Shown here: positions 16,221 to 25,753 of the stretch, one piece after another | Numbering within the stretch: position 1 is the stretch's first letter | How the letters are laid out: the number at the start of each line of letters is the position of its first letter | NCBI GenBank assembly: GCA_028871475.1 | Contig: JAGWMZ010000009.1 | Coordinates: forward strand, 62,001 to 126,000 | DNA length: 64,000 nucleotides | Direction of reading: 5' to 3' | Origin: Sphingomonadales bacterium | GTDB lineage: Bacteria; Pseudomonadota; Alphaproteobacteria; Sphingomonadales; Sphingomonadaceae | Notes under the pieces: model-generated | Databases searched by the model: none | Seen by the model: only the letters and a program-made list of their open reading frames with translations | What the model was told of the DNA's origin: nothing | Translations under genes and position numbers: made by a program

Positions 16221-17034
16221 CCGGGAAGCCCCAATTGCCCCACACATAGATGCAGACGAAGAGGAACAGCCAGACCACATCGACAAAGTGCCAATACCAG
16301 GCGGCTGCCTCGAAACCGAAATGCTGCTTGGGCGTGAAATCGCCATTATAGGCGCGTTTCAGGCAAACGGCGAGAAAGATGGTGCCGACGATGACGTGAA
16401 AGCCATGGAAGCCCGTCGCCATGTAAAAGGCCGAACCATAGGTGTTCTTGCCGAAGGGAAAGGGCGCATGGGCATATTCGTAAGCCTGCAGGCTGGTGAA
16501 GAGCATGCCCAGCAGAATGGTCAACCACAGGCCCTTCTTCAGCCCGTCGCGGTCCCCGTGGATCAGGCAATGATGCGCCCAGGTGACCGTCGTGCCCGAA
16601 CAGAGCAGGATCAGCGTGTTGAGCAGCGGCAGATCGAAAGGATCGAGCACCGCGTCCATGGTCTTGAGCGGCCAATGTCCACCCACCACTTTCGCCAGTT
16701 CCGAAGGGAACAGCGAGAAATCGAAGAAGGCCCAGAACCAGCCGACGAAGAACATGACTTCTGAAGCGATGAACAGGATCATGCCATAGCGCTGGTGAAG
16801 CTGGACCACCGGCGTGTGATCACCCGCCTTGGCCTCGCCCACGATCTTGGAAAACCAAGCGTACATGCTGGCCAGCAGGATGGCCAGCCCCGCCCAAGGC
16901 ACCACCTTGCCCCCGGCCATGTCGTGCATGAACAGCACCATGCCGGTGGTAAAGGTCAGCGCACCGATCGTCGTCACCAAAGGCACGATGTCGGGCGGAA
17001 GGATATGATAGTCGTGCGTCTTGGAACCGGCCAT
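16213..17034 (-). CDS. ctaE: Cytochrome c oxidase subunit III
   Basis: Seven-helix subunit III of aa3-type oxidase. I start at MAGSKTHDYHILPPD (17034) with GGGG nine bases upstream, giving 273 residues. Typical segments are FFVGWFWAFFDFSLFP, WAHHCLIHGDRDGLKKGL, FYMATGFHGFHVIVGTIFL and the C-terminal WYWHFVDVVWLFLFVCIYVW. It sits downstream of ctaG, the standard order ctaC-D-B-G-E. Confidence 0.97.
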   Translation of the reverse strand: MAGSKTHDYHILPPDIVPLVTTIGALTFTTGMVLFMHDMAGGKVVPWAGLAILLASMYAWFSKIVGEAKAGDHTPVVQLHQRYGMILFIASEVMFFVGWFWAFFDFSLFPSELAKVVGGHWPLKTMDAVLDPFDLPLLNTLILLCSGTTVTWAHHCLIHGDRDGLKKGLWLTILLGMLFTSLQAYEYAHAPFPFGKNTYGSAFYMATGFHGFHVIVGTIFLAVCLKRAYNGDFTPKQHFGFEAAAWYWHFVDVVWLFLFVCIYVWGNWGFPVD

Positions 17035-17140
17035 CAGTTGCATCCCCAATTCTCTGGCGGGAGCAAGCATCTCGCGGCTTCCTTCCCGTATTCTCTGACA
17101 AACTTTATCGCTGACCGAAGGCCCGGTCCAGCACAAAACC

Positions 17141-17701
17141 TTATGCCTTGGGCGCGATGTGAAAGGTATAGCTCAGCGTGATCTGGCGAACGTCCTGCAC
17201 ATCCTTGTCGCCCAATATTTTGGGATCCACGAAGAAGATCACCGGCATGCGCACCTTTTCATGCGGCTTCAGCGTCTGCCTGGTAAAGCAGAAGCATTGC
17301 ACCTTGTTGAAATAGCTTGCCGTTTCCTGCGGCGAAATATTGTAGCTGGCCTGGCCGGTAATGGTGTGATCGGTCAGGTTCTCCGCCTCGAACAGCGCCA
17401 GCGAGCGCTGACCGATGGTCACCGTCTGCGTGGTCTGCACGGGATGGAACGACCATTGCATATCGGCATCGACATTGCTGTCGAAACGGATCGACATGGT
17501 TTTCCCCGTCAGCACCCGCGTACCGCCCGCCTCGGCCTCGCTGGCGCGGCGCGGCGTACCGCCATAGCCGGTGGCCTGGCAGAAGGCGCGATAGAGCGGC
17601 ACGGCGGCATAGCCCATCATCAACATGCCTGCCGCAAAGGCGAGAGCCGCCATCCCCGTCCGCATTTTTCCATTGGCTTGCGTGGGGGATGTGGCTGTCA
17701 T
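17141..17701 (-). CDS. ctaG: Cytochrome c oxidase assembly protein CtaG/Cox11
   Basis: Copper chaperone delivering Cu to the CuB site of subunit I. One N-terminal membrane helix (MAALAFAAGMLMMGYAAVPL) is followed by YRAFCQATGYGGT and an Ig-like periplasmic domain. The copper-binding pair is VQCFCFTRQTL (Cys-Phe-Cys). The C-terminal DVRQITLSYTFH is conserved. 186 residues, complete. There is a gap of about 106 bp before ctaE. Confidence 0.97.
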   Translation of the reverse strand: MTATSPTQANGKMRTGMAALAFAAGMLMMGYAAVPLYRAFCQATGYGGTPRRASEAEAGGTRVLTGKTMSIRFDSNVDADMQWSFHPVQTTQTVTIGQRSLALFEAENLTDHTITGQASYNISPQETASYFNKVQCFCFTRQTLKPHEKVRMPVIFFVDPKILGDKDVQDVRQITLSYTFHIAPKA

Positions 17702-17708
17702 GATACCC

Positions 17709-17837
17709 TCAGATCTTCATCTTGACGACGGTGATGGCAAAAAACAGCACCACGCAGGCCAGCAACGCCAGCCCCAATGCCCGGTTGCGCGCGGCGATGA
17801 TGCGCCGCCGCGCGGCCATCGGATCCTCGCCCGTCAC
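17709..17837 (-). CDS. Small single-helix membrane protein between ctaB and ctaG
   Basis: 42 codons plus stop, starting at a GTG whose TGA overlap with the ctaB stop (GTGA) and seven-base gap to ctaG indicate co-translation; ATG at 17819 is an alternative start. The protein is basic at its N-terminus (MAARRRIIAARNRALG) and then forms one helix, LALLACVVLFFAITVVKMKI. A similar tiny CoxF-like frame is common at this place in alphaproteobacterial cox operons. It could stabilise the oxidase or an assembly factor; the function is not established. Confidence 0.75.
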   Translation of the reverse strand: MTGEDPMAARRRIIAARNRALGLALLACVVLFFAITVVKMKI

Positions 17838-18751
17838 AGCAGGACATCCAGCCAACGGTCGGCCACCAGGGCGCCGAACAGGGCGAAGAGATAGAAGACG
17901 GAAAAGGCGAACATCTGCTTTTCAGGCACCATGCGGTCCTCGTCGCCCTGCCGTTCACGCAAGCTCACGCGAATGGCGCAAAGCAGGAACAGACCCGACA
18001 GCACCGCGGCGCTGACGCCATAGATGACCCCCGCCCCACCGATCCACCAGGGCAGCAAGGTGACCGGCAGCAGCAGCACCGTATAGATCAGCATATGCCG
18101 GCGCGTGGTCCGCTCGCCTGCCACCACGGGCAGCATGGGAATACCCACCTTGGCGTAATCGGTCTTCACGAAAAGGGCCAGCGCCCAGAAATGCGGCGGC
18201 GTCCACATGAAGATGATGGCGAAGAGCACAATCGGCATCAGCGAGACATGCCCCGTGGCCGCCACCCAGCCGATCATCGGCGGAAAGGCCCCCGCCCCGC
18301 CGCCAATCACGATGTTCTGCGGCGTGCGCGGTTTCAGCCAGATGGTGTAGACGACCGAATAATAGAAAATCGACCCCGCCAGAATGGCCGCGCACAGCCA
18401 GCTGACCCCAAGCCCCATCACCAGCACCGAGGCGGCCGAGAGCATCACGCCGAAATCGCGGGCGCTCTCCCGCTCCATACGGCCCGATGGCAGGGGGCGG
18501 TTGCGCGTGCGCTTCATCCCTGCGTCAATATCGGCTTCCCACCACTGGTTAAGCGCGGCAGCACCCCCGGCGCCCACCGCAATACACAGGATGGCGACAA
18601 AGCCGACAATCGGATGCACCCGCACCGGCGCCGCCAGCAAACCGCAAAGCCCGGTAAAGATGACCAGAGTCATGACGCGCGGCTTGGTCAGCGCGAAAAA
18701 ATCGCGCCAGGTGGCAGGCAGAATCGCAGATGCAGCTTGGGGGGTGCTCAT
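17834..18751 (-). CDS. ctaB: Protohaem IX farnesyltransferase (haem O synthase)
   Basis: UbiA-family prenyltransferase that farnesylates haem b to haem o. The start MSTPQAASAILPATW (18751) gives 305 residues; the longer open frame enters the intergenic hairpin. The polyprenyl-diphosphate-binding motif is LNQWWEADIDAGMKRTRNRP (N-x3-D-x2-D-x4-R), and a second conserved segment FMWTPPHFWALA is present. Nine hydrophobic segments are expected. It lies between ctaD and the small membrane protein. Confidence 0.96.
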   Translation of the reverse strand: MSTPQAASAILPATWRDFFALTKPRVMTLVIFTGLCGLLAAPVRVHPIVGFVAILCIAVGAGGAAALNQWWEADIDAGMKRTRNRPLPSGRMERESARDFGVMLSAASVLVMGLGVSWLCAAILAGSIFYYSVVYTIWLKPRTPQNIVIGGGAGAFPPMIGWVAATGHVSLMPIVLFAIIFMWTPPHFWALALFVKTDYAKVGIPMLPVVAGERTTRRHMLIYTVLLLPVTLLPWWIGGAGVIYGVSAAVLSGLFLLCAIRVSLRERQGDEDRMVPEKQMFAFSVFYLFALFGALVADRWLDVLL

Positions 18752-18850
18752 GTCCAGCCCCACTCTACCAGCCGGCGCAGCTTGTAAAGAGCCCGAAAAG
18801 TATGGACCTTGGGCAAATTGACCCATGCCGGAACCTCTCTCTGCGAGGAA

Positions 18851-18875
18851 GCTGCCCCCGTTGGCCGGGGGCAGC
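18851..18875 (-). terminator. Strong hairpin between ctaD and ctaB
   Basis: A perfect 10-bp G/C stem (GCTGCCCCCG/CGGGGGCAGC) with a 5-base loop, 16 bp past the ctaD stop and 100 bp before ctaB. There is no T-run, so partial attenuation or 3' protection of the ctaCD message is more likely than full termination. Confidence 0.45.
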
Positions 18876-18890
18876 GCCATCAACTTGCCA

Positions 18891-20582
18891 TCAATGGTGA
18901 TGGTCGTCGCCAATCACCGGCAGGGTCTCGAACTGGTGGAAGGGCGGCGGGCTGGACAGGGTCCATTCCAGCGTGGTGGCGCCTTCGCCCCAGTAATTGC
19001 CGGCAGCCTTTTTACCCGCGATGAAGGCATAGGCGATGTTGATCAGGAAGATCACGATCGACACGCTCATCACCATATAGCCCACGGTCGAGAGGTGGTT
19101 CCACTTCTCAAAGGCAGGCGCATAATCGGGATAGCGGCGCGGCATGCCCTGCATGCCCAGGAAGTGCATGGGGAAGAACACCATGTTCACGCCGATGAAG
19201 AACACCCAGAAATGCACATGGGCCAGCAGTTCGGAATGCCAGCGCCCGCTCATCTTGGGGAACCAGTAATAGAAACCGGCGAAGAGCGAGGTGACCGCGC
19301 CGAGCGAGAGCACATAGTGGAAATGGCCCACCACGTAATAGGTGTCCTGAAGGTTGTCGTCGATGCCGCCATTGGCCAGCACCACGCCCGTGACGCCGCC
19401 CACGGTGAAGAGGAAGATGAAGCCCATCGCCCAGACCATCGGCGATTTGAAACTGATCGACCCACCCCACATGGTGGCGATCCACGAGAAGATCTTGATG
19501 CCCGTGGGCACGGCGATGATCATCGTGGCGGTGGTGAAATACATCTTCACGTCTTCGCTCAGCCCGGTGGTGTACATATGGTGCGCCCACACGACAAAGC
19601 CCACCACGCCGATCGCCACCATGGCATAAGCCATGCCCAGATAGCCGAAGACGGGTTTTTTCGAGAAGGTGGAGACGATCTGCGAGATCATGCCGAAGCC
19701 CGGCAGGATCATGATATAGACCTCGGGGTGGCCGAAGAACCAGAACAGATGCTGGAACAGGATCGGGTCACCGCCGCCGGCGGGATCGAAGAAAGTGGTG
19801 TGGAAATTGCGGTCGGTGATCAGCATGGTGATCGCCGCGGCCAGCACGGGCAAGGCCAGCAGCAGCAGGAAGGCAGTGACCAGCACCGACCAGACGAACA
19901 GCGGCATCTTGTGCAGCGTCATGCCCGGCGCGCGCATGTTGAAGATGGTGGTGATGAAGTTGATCGCCCCCATGATCGATCCCGCGCCCGCCAGATGCAG
20001 CGAGAAGATCGCGAAATCGACCGCCGGGCCCGGCGAACCGGTGGTGGAAAGCGGTGCATAGGCTGTCCAGCCGATGCCCGCGCCATTGCCCGTGCCGCCC
20101 GGCATGAAGGGGCTGATCATCAGCGAACAGAAGCCCGCCACCGTCAGCCAGAAGCTGATGTTGTTCATGCGGGGGAAGGCCATGTCGGGCGCGCCGATCA
20201 TCAGCGGCACGAACCAGTTGCCAAAGCCGCCGATCATCGCGGGCATCACCATGAAGAACACCATGATGAGGCCGTGGGCCGTAATCAGCACGTTCCACAA
20301 GTGCAGCGTCTGGTCGAAGCTGGGATTGGTCTGCCCGAAGATATGGGTGGCGAAAAAGCCGAGATACTGGATGCCCGGATGCGCCAGTTCCGCGCGCATC
20401 ATGCCCGAAATCGCCCCGCCGATCAGACCCGCGCAAATGGCGAAGATCAGATAGAGCGTGCCGATGTCCTTGTGGTTGGTGGACATGAACCAGCGGGCGA
20501 AAAAGCCCGGCTTGTGATCATGGTCGTGATGCGAATGGCCATCGTCATGGGCCAGAAAGTCATCATGCGGGATCGAAGCCAT
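18891..20582 (-). CDS. ctaD: Cytochrome c oxidase subunit I
   Basis: Catalytic subunit of aa3-type haem-copper oxidase. The start [14 protein letters not shown] (20582) has AAGGA nine bases upstream; 563 residues. The N-terminal HSHHDHDHK is followed by [14 protein letters not shown]. Haem a ligand: [15 protein letters not shown]. CuB/His-Tyr: [17 protein letters not shown], then [10 protein letters not shown]. Haem a/a3 ligands: [15 protein letters not shown]. The Glu-containing HPEVYI-class K and D pathway features identify type A oxidase. Confidence 0.98.
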   Translation of the reverse strand: MASIPHDDFLAHDDGHSHHDHDHKPGFFARWFMSTNHKDIGTLYLIFAICAGLIGGAISGMMRAELAHPGIQYLGFFATHIFGQTNPSFDQTLHLWNVLITAHGLIMVFFMVMPAMIGGFGNWFVPLMIGAPDMAFPRMNNISFWLTVAGFCSLMISPFMPGGTGNGAGIGWTAYAPLSTTGSPGPAVDFAIFSLHLAGAGSIMGAINFITTIFNMRAPGMTLHKMPLFVWSVLVTAFLLLLALPVLAAAITMLITDRNFHTTFFDPAGGGDPILFQHLFWFFGHPEVYIMILPGFGMISQIVSTFSKKPVFGYLGMAYAMVAIGVVGFVVWAHHMYTTGLSEDVKMYFTTATMIIAVPTGIKIFSWIATMWGGSISFKSPMVWAMGFIFLFTVGGVTGVVLANGGIDDNLQDTYYVVGHFHYVLSLGAVTSLFAGFYYWFPKMSGRWHSELLAHVHFWVFFIGVNMVFFPMHFLGMQGMPRRYPDYAPAFEKWNHLSTVGYMVMSVSIVIFLINIAYAFIAGKKAAGNYWGEGATTLEWTLSSPPPFHQFETLPVIGDDHHH

Positions 20583-20604
20583 GGTGAGCGATCCTTGAAA
20601 AGCG

Positions 20605-21609
20605 TCAGGCAGCGCCTGCGGAAGAAGCGGCATCGCTGGTGGCATCACCGGCGGCGGGAGCAGAGGCGGCGGCCGGCGTCACGCTTGCGGCAGCAGGCGC
20701 TGCCTCGGGCGCCCCATCCACCTTGGCACCGGCATGGGTCATCACCCAGGCATTGTAATGGGGCCGGTCAAGCGCTTCGACCACAATGGGCATATAGCCA
20801 TGACGCGCGCCGCACAGTTCCGAGCACTGTCCGTAATAGACGCCCGGCTCCTTCACGAAGAGCACCTTCTCGTTGATGCGCCCCGGCACCGCGTCCAGCT
20901 TGAACCACAGCGAGGGTACGGCGAAGGAATGGATCACATCCGCGCCAAAGGTCTGCAGGCGGATGGGTTCGCCCACCGGCACCACCATGCGGTTGTCGGC
21001 CCCCAGCTGCGGCGGCTCGCCCCGCTTGATCGCTTCCGCGTCGGGCAGCATGTTCGAGATGACCTCGAAACCGCCATTGTCGGGATAGGAATAGGACCAG
21101 TACCACTGGTTGCCCGTCGCCTTGATGGTCAGCGCATTGGCGGGCGGCGCCTTGTACTGCTTGGCCAGAAGTTGCATCGAGGGAACGAAAACCGCCAGCA
21201 GGACGAGAATGGGAACGCCCGTCCACACCACTTCGAGCAGGGTGTTGTGGCTGGTGCGGCTGGGCACGGGATTGGCGCGGCGGTTGAAACGCACGACCAC
21301 ATAGATCAGCAAGGCCAGCACAAAGAGGCAGACTGCGGTGATGATCGGCAGCAGCATCTTGTCATGCATCCACAGCGCATAATCGCCGGTGGGCGAATAT
21401 TGCGTCTGGAAGGTGACCCCACCATCCACCGGCATTCCCTTGCCCGGCGTGGGCTTCATCGGCGTGTAACCGCCCGGCGCGACAGCGAATCGCCCGCCAT
21501 CGCCCTGAGCCAGGGCGGCTCCACTCGTTGCAAGAAGCGCCATACCGGTCAGCCCCCTGCTCAACCAAAAGCACGCCCCATGCCTGCGGGCATGGCTGTC
21601 AATTCCCAT
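20605..21609 (-). CDS. ctaC: Cytochrome c oxidase subunit II
   Basis: Subunit II with the binuclear CuA centre that accepts electrons from cytochrome c. I start at [11 protein letters not shown] (21609) because AAGG lies eight bases upstream; ATG at 21615 is possible. Signal peptide ends ALAQ. Two helices ([20 protein letters not shown] and [16 protein letters not shown]) precede the cupredoxin domain, with the aromatic patch [10 protein letters not shown] and the CuA motif [14 protein letters not shown]. An unusual Ala/Pro-rich tail (about 40 residues, [17 protein letters not shown]) follows. First gene of the cox operon, divergent from pyrE. Confidence 0.97.
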   Translation of the reverse strand: MGIDSHARRHGACFWLSRGLTGMALLATSGAALAQGDGGRFAVAPGGYTPMKPTPGKGMPVDGGVTFQTQYSPTGDYALWMHDKMLLPIITAVCLFVLALLIYVVVRFNRRANPVPSRTSHNTLLEVVWTGVPILVLLAVFVPSMQLLAKQYKAPPANALTIKATGNQWYWSYSYPDNGGFEVISNMLPDAEAIKRGEPPQLGADNRMVVPVGEPIRLQTFGADVIHSFAVPSLWFKLDAVPGRINEKVLFVKEPGVYYGQCSELCGARHGYMPIVVEALDRPHYNAWVMTHAGAKVDGAPEAAPAAASVTPAAASAPAAGDATSDAASSAGAA

Positions 21610-21838
21610 TTTCATGGCCTTGCGTCTTTCGTTTTCCCGGTGGGGCGAGAAAAACCTGCCCCCTCTCCACACTTTAAACCATTGGCCTGGGGCTTTTGCC
21701 CCTTATGCATAGGACTACACATGCTTGCCCCAAGGCTCAAGCACCTCTAGGGGCATTTTTTTAACGGCGCTTTTTCCTGAAAAACGCCAAGCATGCGGCC
21801 CGCTCGCCGGGCCCGCCCGACCAAAAGGCTGGACGATA

Positions 21839-22423
21839 ATGACCGAAGACGAAGTGCTGGGTGAATTCAGGGCCGCCGGCGCCCTGCTCGAAGGGCACTT
21901 TCTCCTCTCCTCCGGGCGCCACAGCGCCCATTACCTGCAATGCGCCCGCGTGCTGATGGACCCGATGCGCGCCAGCCGCCTGTCGCTGGCCATCGCCCAG
22001 AAGATCCCGCGCGAGATTCGCAAGGAAATCTCCTGCGTGGTCAGCCCCGCCATGGGTGGCATCATCATCGGGCATGAAATGGGCCGCGCGCTTGGCGTCG
22101 ACGCCATGTTTGTCGAGCGCCCCACCGGCACGTTCGAACTGCGCCGCGGCTTCGCGCTGGAAGAAGGCGCCAAGGTGCTGATGGTCGAGGATGTCGTTAC
22201 CACCGGCCTGTCCAGCCGCGAGGCGATTCGCGCGATCGAGGAAGCGGGCGGTCAGGTGATCGCGGCCTGCGCCCTTGTCGACCGCAGCGCGGGCAGCGCC
22301 GATCTTGGCGTGCCCTTCTTCCCGCTCATCGAGCTCAACTTCCCCACCTGGGCGCCCGAGGAGGTTCCCACCGAGCTGGCCGCCACCCCCGCCACCAAGC
22401 CGGGCAGCCGCGCCAAGCCTTAA
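21839..22423 (+). CDS. pyrE: Orotate phosphoribosyltransferase
   Basis: Forms orotidine 5'-phosphate from orotate and PRPP in pyrimidine synthesis. The start MTEDEVLGEFRAAGA (21839) gives 194 residues; the longer frame reads the ctaC-pyrE intergenic region. FLLSSGRHSAHYLQC and the PRPP-binding loop VLMVEDVVTTGLSS are diagnostic. First gene of a plus-strand run, 12 bp before pdxJ. Confidence 0.96.
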   Translation: MTEDEVLGEFRAAGALLEGHFLLSSGRHSAHYLQCARVLMDPMRASRLSLAIAQKIPREIRKEISCVVSPAMGGIIIGHEMGRALGVDAMFVERPTGTFELRRGFALEEGAKVLMVEDVVTTGLSSREAIRAIEEAGGQVIAACALVDRSAGSADLGVPFFPLIELNFPTWAPEEVPTELAATPATKPGSRAKP

Positions 22424-22435
22424 AGGACCAGAGCC

Positions 22436-23179
22436 GTGAGCCATCCCCTTTCGCCTGAGCGTCTTCGTCTGGGCGTCAACATCGACCACGTCGCCACCAT
22501 CCGCAATGCGCGCGGCGGCGATCATCCCGATCCGGTCCGCGCGGCGCAGATCGTGGCGGCGGTGGGCGGGGATGGCATCACGGCCCATCTGCGCGAGGAC
22601 CGCCGCCACATCCGCGACGAGGATCTGGCGCGCATCCAGGCGGCCACCAACCTGCCGCTGAACCTGGAAATGGCGGCCACCGACGAGATGCTGGCCATCG
22701 CCCTGCGCCACAAGCCCCATGCCGCCTGCATCGTGCCGGAGCGGCGCGAGGAGCGCACCACCGAGGGCGGTCTGGATGCGGCGGGGCAGCACAATCGCCT
22801 CGCCCCCATCGTGGCGCGGCTGCGCGATGCCGGCATCCGCGTCAGCCTGTTCATTGCGCCCGAACCGGCGCAGATCGAAGCCGCCATGCGCCTTGGCGCA
22901 CCGGTGGTGGAACTGCACACCGGCGAATATGCCCATGCGCAGGGAGAGCAGCGCGAGATCGAACTGCGCCGTCTGGCCGATATGGCAGCCCTTGCCGCGA
23001 AAAACGGCATCGAGCCGCATGCCGGGCACGGCCTGACCTATGACAATGTCCAGCCCATTGCCGCCATCCCGCAGATCGCCGAACTCAACATCGGGCATTA
23101 TCTGATCGGCGAGGCGATCTTCACCGGGCTGGACAGCGCGGTGCGCCGCATGCGCGATCTGATGGATGAGGCCCGCTAG
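22436..23179 (+). CDS. pdxJ: Pyridoxine 5'-phosphate synthase
   Basis: Condenses 1-deoxyxylulose 5-phosphate with 3-amino-2-oxopropyl phosphate to PNP, the last step of the DXP-dependent vitamin B6 route. TIM barrel of 247 residues; GTG start (22436). [17 protein letters not shown] at the N-terminus, [25 protein letters not shown] and [17 protein letters not shown] are conserved active-site segments. Adjacent to acpS, the common pdxJ-acpS pair. Confidence 0.97.
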   Translation: MSHPLSPERLRLGVNIDHVATIRNARGGDHPDPVRAAQIVAAVGGDGITAHLREDRRHIRDEDLARIQAATNLPLNLEMAATDEMLAIALRHKPHAACIVPERREERTTEGGLDAAGQHNRLAPIVARLRDAGIRVSLFIAPEPAQIEAAMRLGAPVVELHTGEYAHAQGEQREIELRRLADMAALAAKNGIEPHAGHGLTYDNVQPIAAIPQIAELNIGHYLIGEAIFTGLDSAVRRMRDLMDEAR

Positions 23180-23198
23180 GGGCTTTGGGGGTTACGAG

Positions 23199-23621
23199 AT
23201 GATCATCGCCATCGGTTCGGATCTGTGCAGCATCGAGCGGATCGAGACCGCCCTGTCGCGCCATGGCGACCGTTTCGAGGCCCGCGTCTTTACCGAAACC
23301 GAACGCGCCCATGCCGCCGCCCGCCCCTTCACACGCTCCGCCACGCTGGCCAAGCGTTTTGCCGCCAAGGAAGCCTGCGCCAAGGCATTGGGCACCGGCT
23401 TTGCCGAGGGCGTCTTCATGAAGGACATTGGCGTCACCAACGCCCCCAGCGGCGCGCCGAGCCTGCATTTGTCGGCTGGCGCGGCCGAGCGGCTGGCCGC
23501 CATCACCCCGCCGGGCCATACGGCGGTGCTGCATCTGACCTTGACCGACGATCACCCCTTTGCCCAGGCTTTCGTTGTCATCGAGGCCCGTCCGCTCTCT
23601 CAACAGCCCCTCGGCGCATGA
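23199..23621 (+). CDS. acpS: Holo-[acyl-carrier-protein] synthase
   Basis: Transfers phosphopantetheine from CoA to ACP. Start [16 protein letters not shown] (23199), with the Mg-binding Asp in GSDL; the second metal ligand is in [15 protein letters not shown]. 140 residues, normal for AcpS. The longer frame overlapping pdxJ is rejected because the family starts at this Met. The stop overlaps the lepB start (ATGA). Confidence 0.96.
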   Translation: MIIAIGSDLCSIERIETALSRHGDRFEARVFTETERAHAAARPFTRSATLAKRFAAKEACAKALGTGFAEGVFMKDIGVTNAPSGAPSLHLSAGAAERLAAITPPGHTAVLHLTLTDDHPFAQAFVVIEARPLSQQPLGA

Positions 23622-24553
23622 CCAGCCCCGATCAGAACGAAGACTCCATGAGCCAGACCGCGCCTGCCCTGACACCGGCCCCCGAAACACCGGCCCCCGA
23701 AACGCCGACCCAAAAGCGCGAAAGCGTGAACTGGCTGGCCGAGATCCGGGGGCTGGCCGGCATGTTGCTGGCGGTGCTGGCCTTTCACAGCTTCATCGCC
23801 AAGCCTTTCTACATTCCCTCGGGCTCCATGCTGCCGGGGCTATGGGTGGGCGACCATCTGGTGGTCAACAAATTCACCTATGGCTGGAACTGGTCCTCGC
23901 CCAGCTTTCACATCCTGCCGCGTGGCGACTGGCGCATCTGGCCACGCACGCCCGATTACGGCGATGTGGTGATCGTGGTGCCGCGCGGGCGCAACGAGGA
24001 TTACATCAAGCGCGTCGTCGCCCGCCCCGGCGACCGCATCGCAGTGGTCAACGGCCAGATCGTGCTCAACGGCAGGCGCGTACCGCAGGAAATGCTGCCC
24101 TCGGTGCAATTGCCGATCGATGCCATGCGGTCGAGCGAGGACCCCTATCCTTGCGATGACTGGCACATCGTCCACCTGCCCTCGGGCAAGGAGGTCTGCG
24201 AGGTGCCCGCGCTGCGCGAAACCATGCCCAACGGCGCGACCTACACGCTGCTCAATTACCGCGAGAACCCCGAGACCGAGACTATGGCCGAGGTCACCGT
24301 TCCGGCGGGCCATGTCTTCCTGATGGGCGACAATCGCAACAATTCGGCCGACAGCCGCGTCAGCCTCGCCAACAATGGCCTTGGCGGGCCGGTGCCGCTG
24401 TCCGACATCGGCGGGCGGGCAGAATTTCTGACCTATTCGCTCAACGGTTCGGCGGGTTGGAACCCGCTCACCTGGATCAGGGACTTGCGCAGCGGGCGCG
24501 CATGGCGCAGCCTGCGTCCGCCGCTCACCCCCACGGTGGCACAGCCGCACTGA
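23618..24553 (+). CDS. lepB: Signal peptidase I
   Basis: Membrane serine protease removing Sec/Tat signal peptides. I start at the ATG overlapping acpS (23618; 311 residues); MSQTAPAL at 23648 is an alternative. A Pro/Thr-rich cytosolic segment with the repeat [10 protein letters not shown] precedes one membrane helix ([19 protein letters not shown]). Catalytic Ser in [10 protein letters not shown], catalytic Lys in [14 protein letters not shown], and box [16 protein letters not shown] are present. Confidence 0.96.
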   Translation: MTSPDQNEDSMSQTAPALTPAPETPAPETPTQKRESVNWLAEIRGLAGMLLAVLAFHSFIAKPFYIPSGSMLPGLWVGDHLVVNKFTYGWNWSSPSFHILPRGDWRIWPRTPDYGDVVIVVPRGRNEDYIKRVVARPGDRIAVVNGQIVLNGRRVPQEMLPSVQLPIDAMRSSEDPYPCDDWHIVHLPSGKEVCEVPALRETMPNGATYTLLNYRENPETETMAEVTVPAGHVFLMGDNRNNSADSRVSLANNGLGGPVPLSDIGGRAEFLTYSLNGSAGWNPLTWIRDLRSGRAWRSLRPPLTPTVAQPH

Positions 24554-24577
24554 CCTTTTCCCGGGAACCCAACCGCA

Positions 24578-25735
24578 GTGTCCAGCCCCCGTGCCGCCAA
24601 TGAGGACAATCCCCCGCCGGCCCGCAAGGCTCCGCGCCGCCGCGCGCCTGATCTGCGCCGCGCCGGCCCCACCGACATTGCCGACCCGCTGATCCGCAGC
24701 GAAGCGAAGAAAGCGATCATCTGGCTGGGCATCGCGGCACTGATGGCGCTGACCATCGTGCTGGCCCAGCCTTTGCTCGTGGTCTTTGGCGGCATGGTCT
24801 TTGGCGCGATGATCGACGGCGGCGCGCGGCTGATCGGGCGGGTGCTGCCCGTCCCGCGGATTTTGCGCGTGGGGCTGGTGCTGGCCATGGCCGTGGCCTT
24901 CGTGCTCTGGTTCATCACCTATGCCGGCGCGCAGATTGCCGATCAGGCCGCGGCTCTCCCCGCCACGCTGGGCACGCAGGCCATGCGCGTTCTGCACTGG
25001 AGCGAGGCGCACGGCCTTTATTTCAACGCCCGCATGCGCAACAGCCTGGCCGAACATGTGCTGGGCGGCATCAATGAATTGCCCGGCCTTGTCGGCGGCG
25101 TCATCGGAGCCACCACCACACTGTTTCTGATCGCCGTGCTGGGCATCTATTTCGCCATCGACCCCCAGCCCTATCAACGCGGCCTGGGCTGGCTGCTGCC
25201 GCGCGAGAGCCGCCCCTATTTCCAGGACATGTTCACCGCCATGGGGCACACCATGCGGCGGCTGCTGTTCGGGCGGCTGATCGGCATGGGGGTTGAAGGG
25301 CTCACCATCGGCCTTGCCCTGCAACTGGGCGGCGTGCCCATGGCCTCGCTGCTGGGGCTGATCTCGGGGATGCTGGCCTTTCTGCCCAACATTGGCGCGC
25401 CCATTTCAGGCCTGCTGATGATTCTTGTCGGTTTTTCCGGCGGCGCGTCCATGGGGCTTTACTGCATCGCAGTCTATATCGTGGTGCAGGGCATCGACGG
25501 CAACATCATCGTGCCGATGGTGGCCAAGAAGACCGCCGATCTCGCCCCGGCGCTGGTGCTGGGGATGCAGCTCGTCATGGGCGCGCTGTTCGGCATCATT
25601 GGCCTCGCTCTGGCCGACCCGATGCTGGCGATGATCAAGGTGCTGCTGGAAAAGCTGGCAGCGCGCAGCCAGACACGGCAGGATGGCGGCCCGACACATG
25701 ACGGGCAGTCCCCTGCCCTGACCGATGTGGCCTGA
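24578..25735 (+). CDS. AI-2E-family transporter (PerM/YhhT-like)
   Basis: Polytopic inner-membrane protein of PF01594, 385 residues with a GTG start. Basic, Pro-rich N-terminus (about 45 residues), paired hydrophobic segments, a periplasmic helical section (about residues 110-165), then the conserved C-terminal core GIYFAID, LLFGRLIGMGVEGL, LLGLISGMLAFLPNIGAPI and QGIDGNIIVPMV. Members export AI-2 or act as Na+/H+ antiporters; the substrate here is unknown. Confidence 0.88.
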   Translation: MSSPRAANEDNPPPARKAPRRRAPDLRRAGPTDIADPLIRSEAKKAIIWLGIAALMALTIVLAQPLLVVFGGMVFGAMIDGGARLIGRVLPVPRILRVGLVLAMAVAFVLWFITYAGAQIADQAAALPATLGTQAMRVLHWSEAHGLYFNARMRNSLAEHVLGGINELPGLVGGVIGATTTLFLIAVLGIYFAIDPQPYQRGLGWLLPRESRPYFQDMFTAMGHTMRRLLFGRLIGMGVEGLTIGLALQLGGVPMASLLGLISGMLAFLPNIGAPISGLLMILVGFSGGASMGLYCIAVYIVVQGIDGNIIVPMVAKKTADLAPALVLGMQLVMGALFGIIGLALADPMLAMIKVLLEKLAARSQTRQDGGPTHDGQSPALTDVA

Positions 25736-25753
25736 CAGGCGGGCCGCGCGCAT

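Noticed and set aside
15843..16346. Longer DUF983 frame starting at 16346
   Set aside because: The extra N-terminal residues overlap the ctaE coding sequence and do not resemble the family.
18825..20876. A 683-codon His/Asp-rich open frame opposite ctaD
   Set aside because: It is the complement of conserved oxidase subunit I codons; the His/Asp richness arises from the complementary strand of membrane-helix codons.
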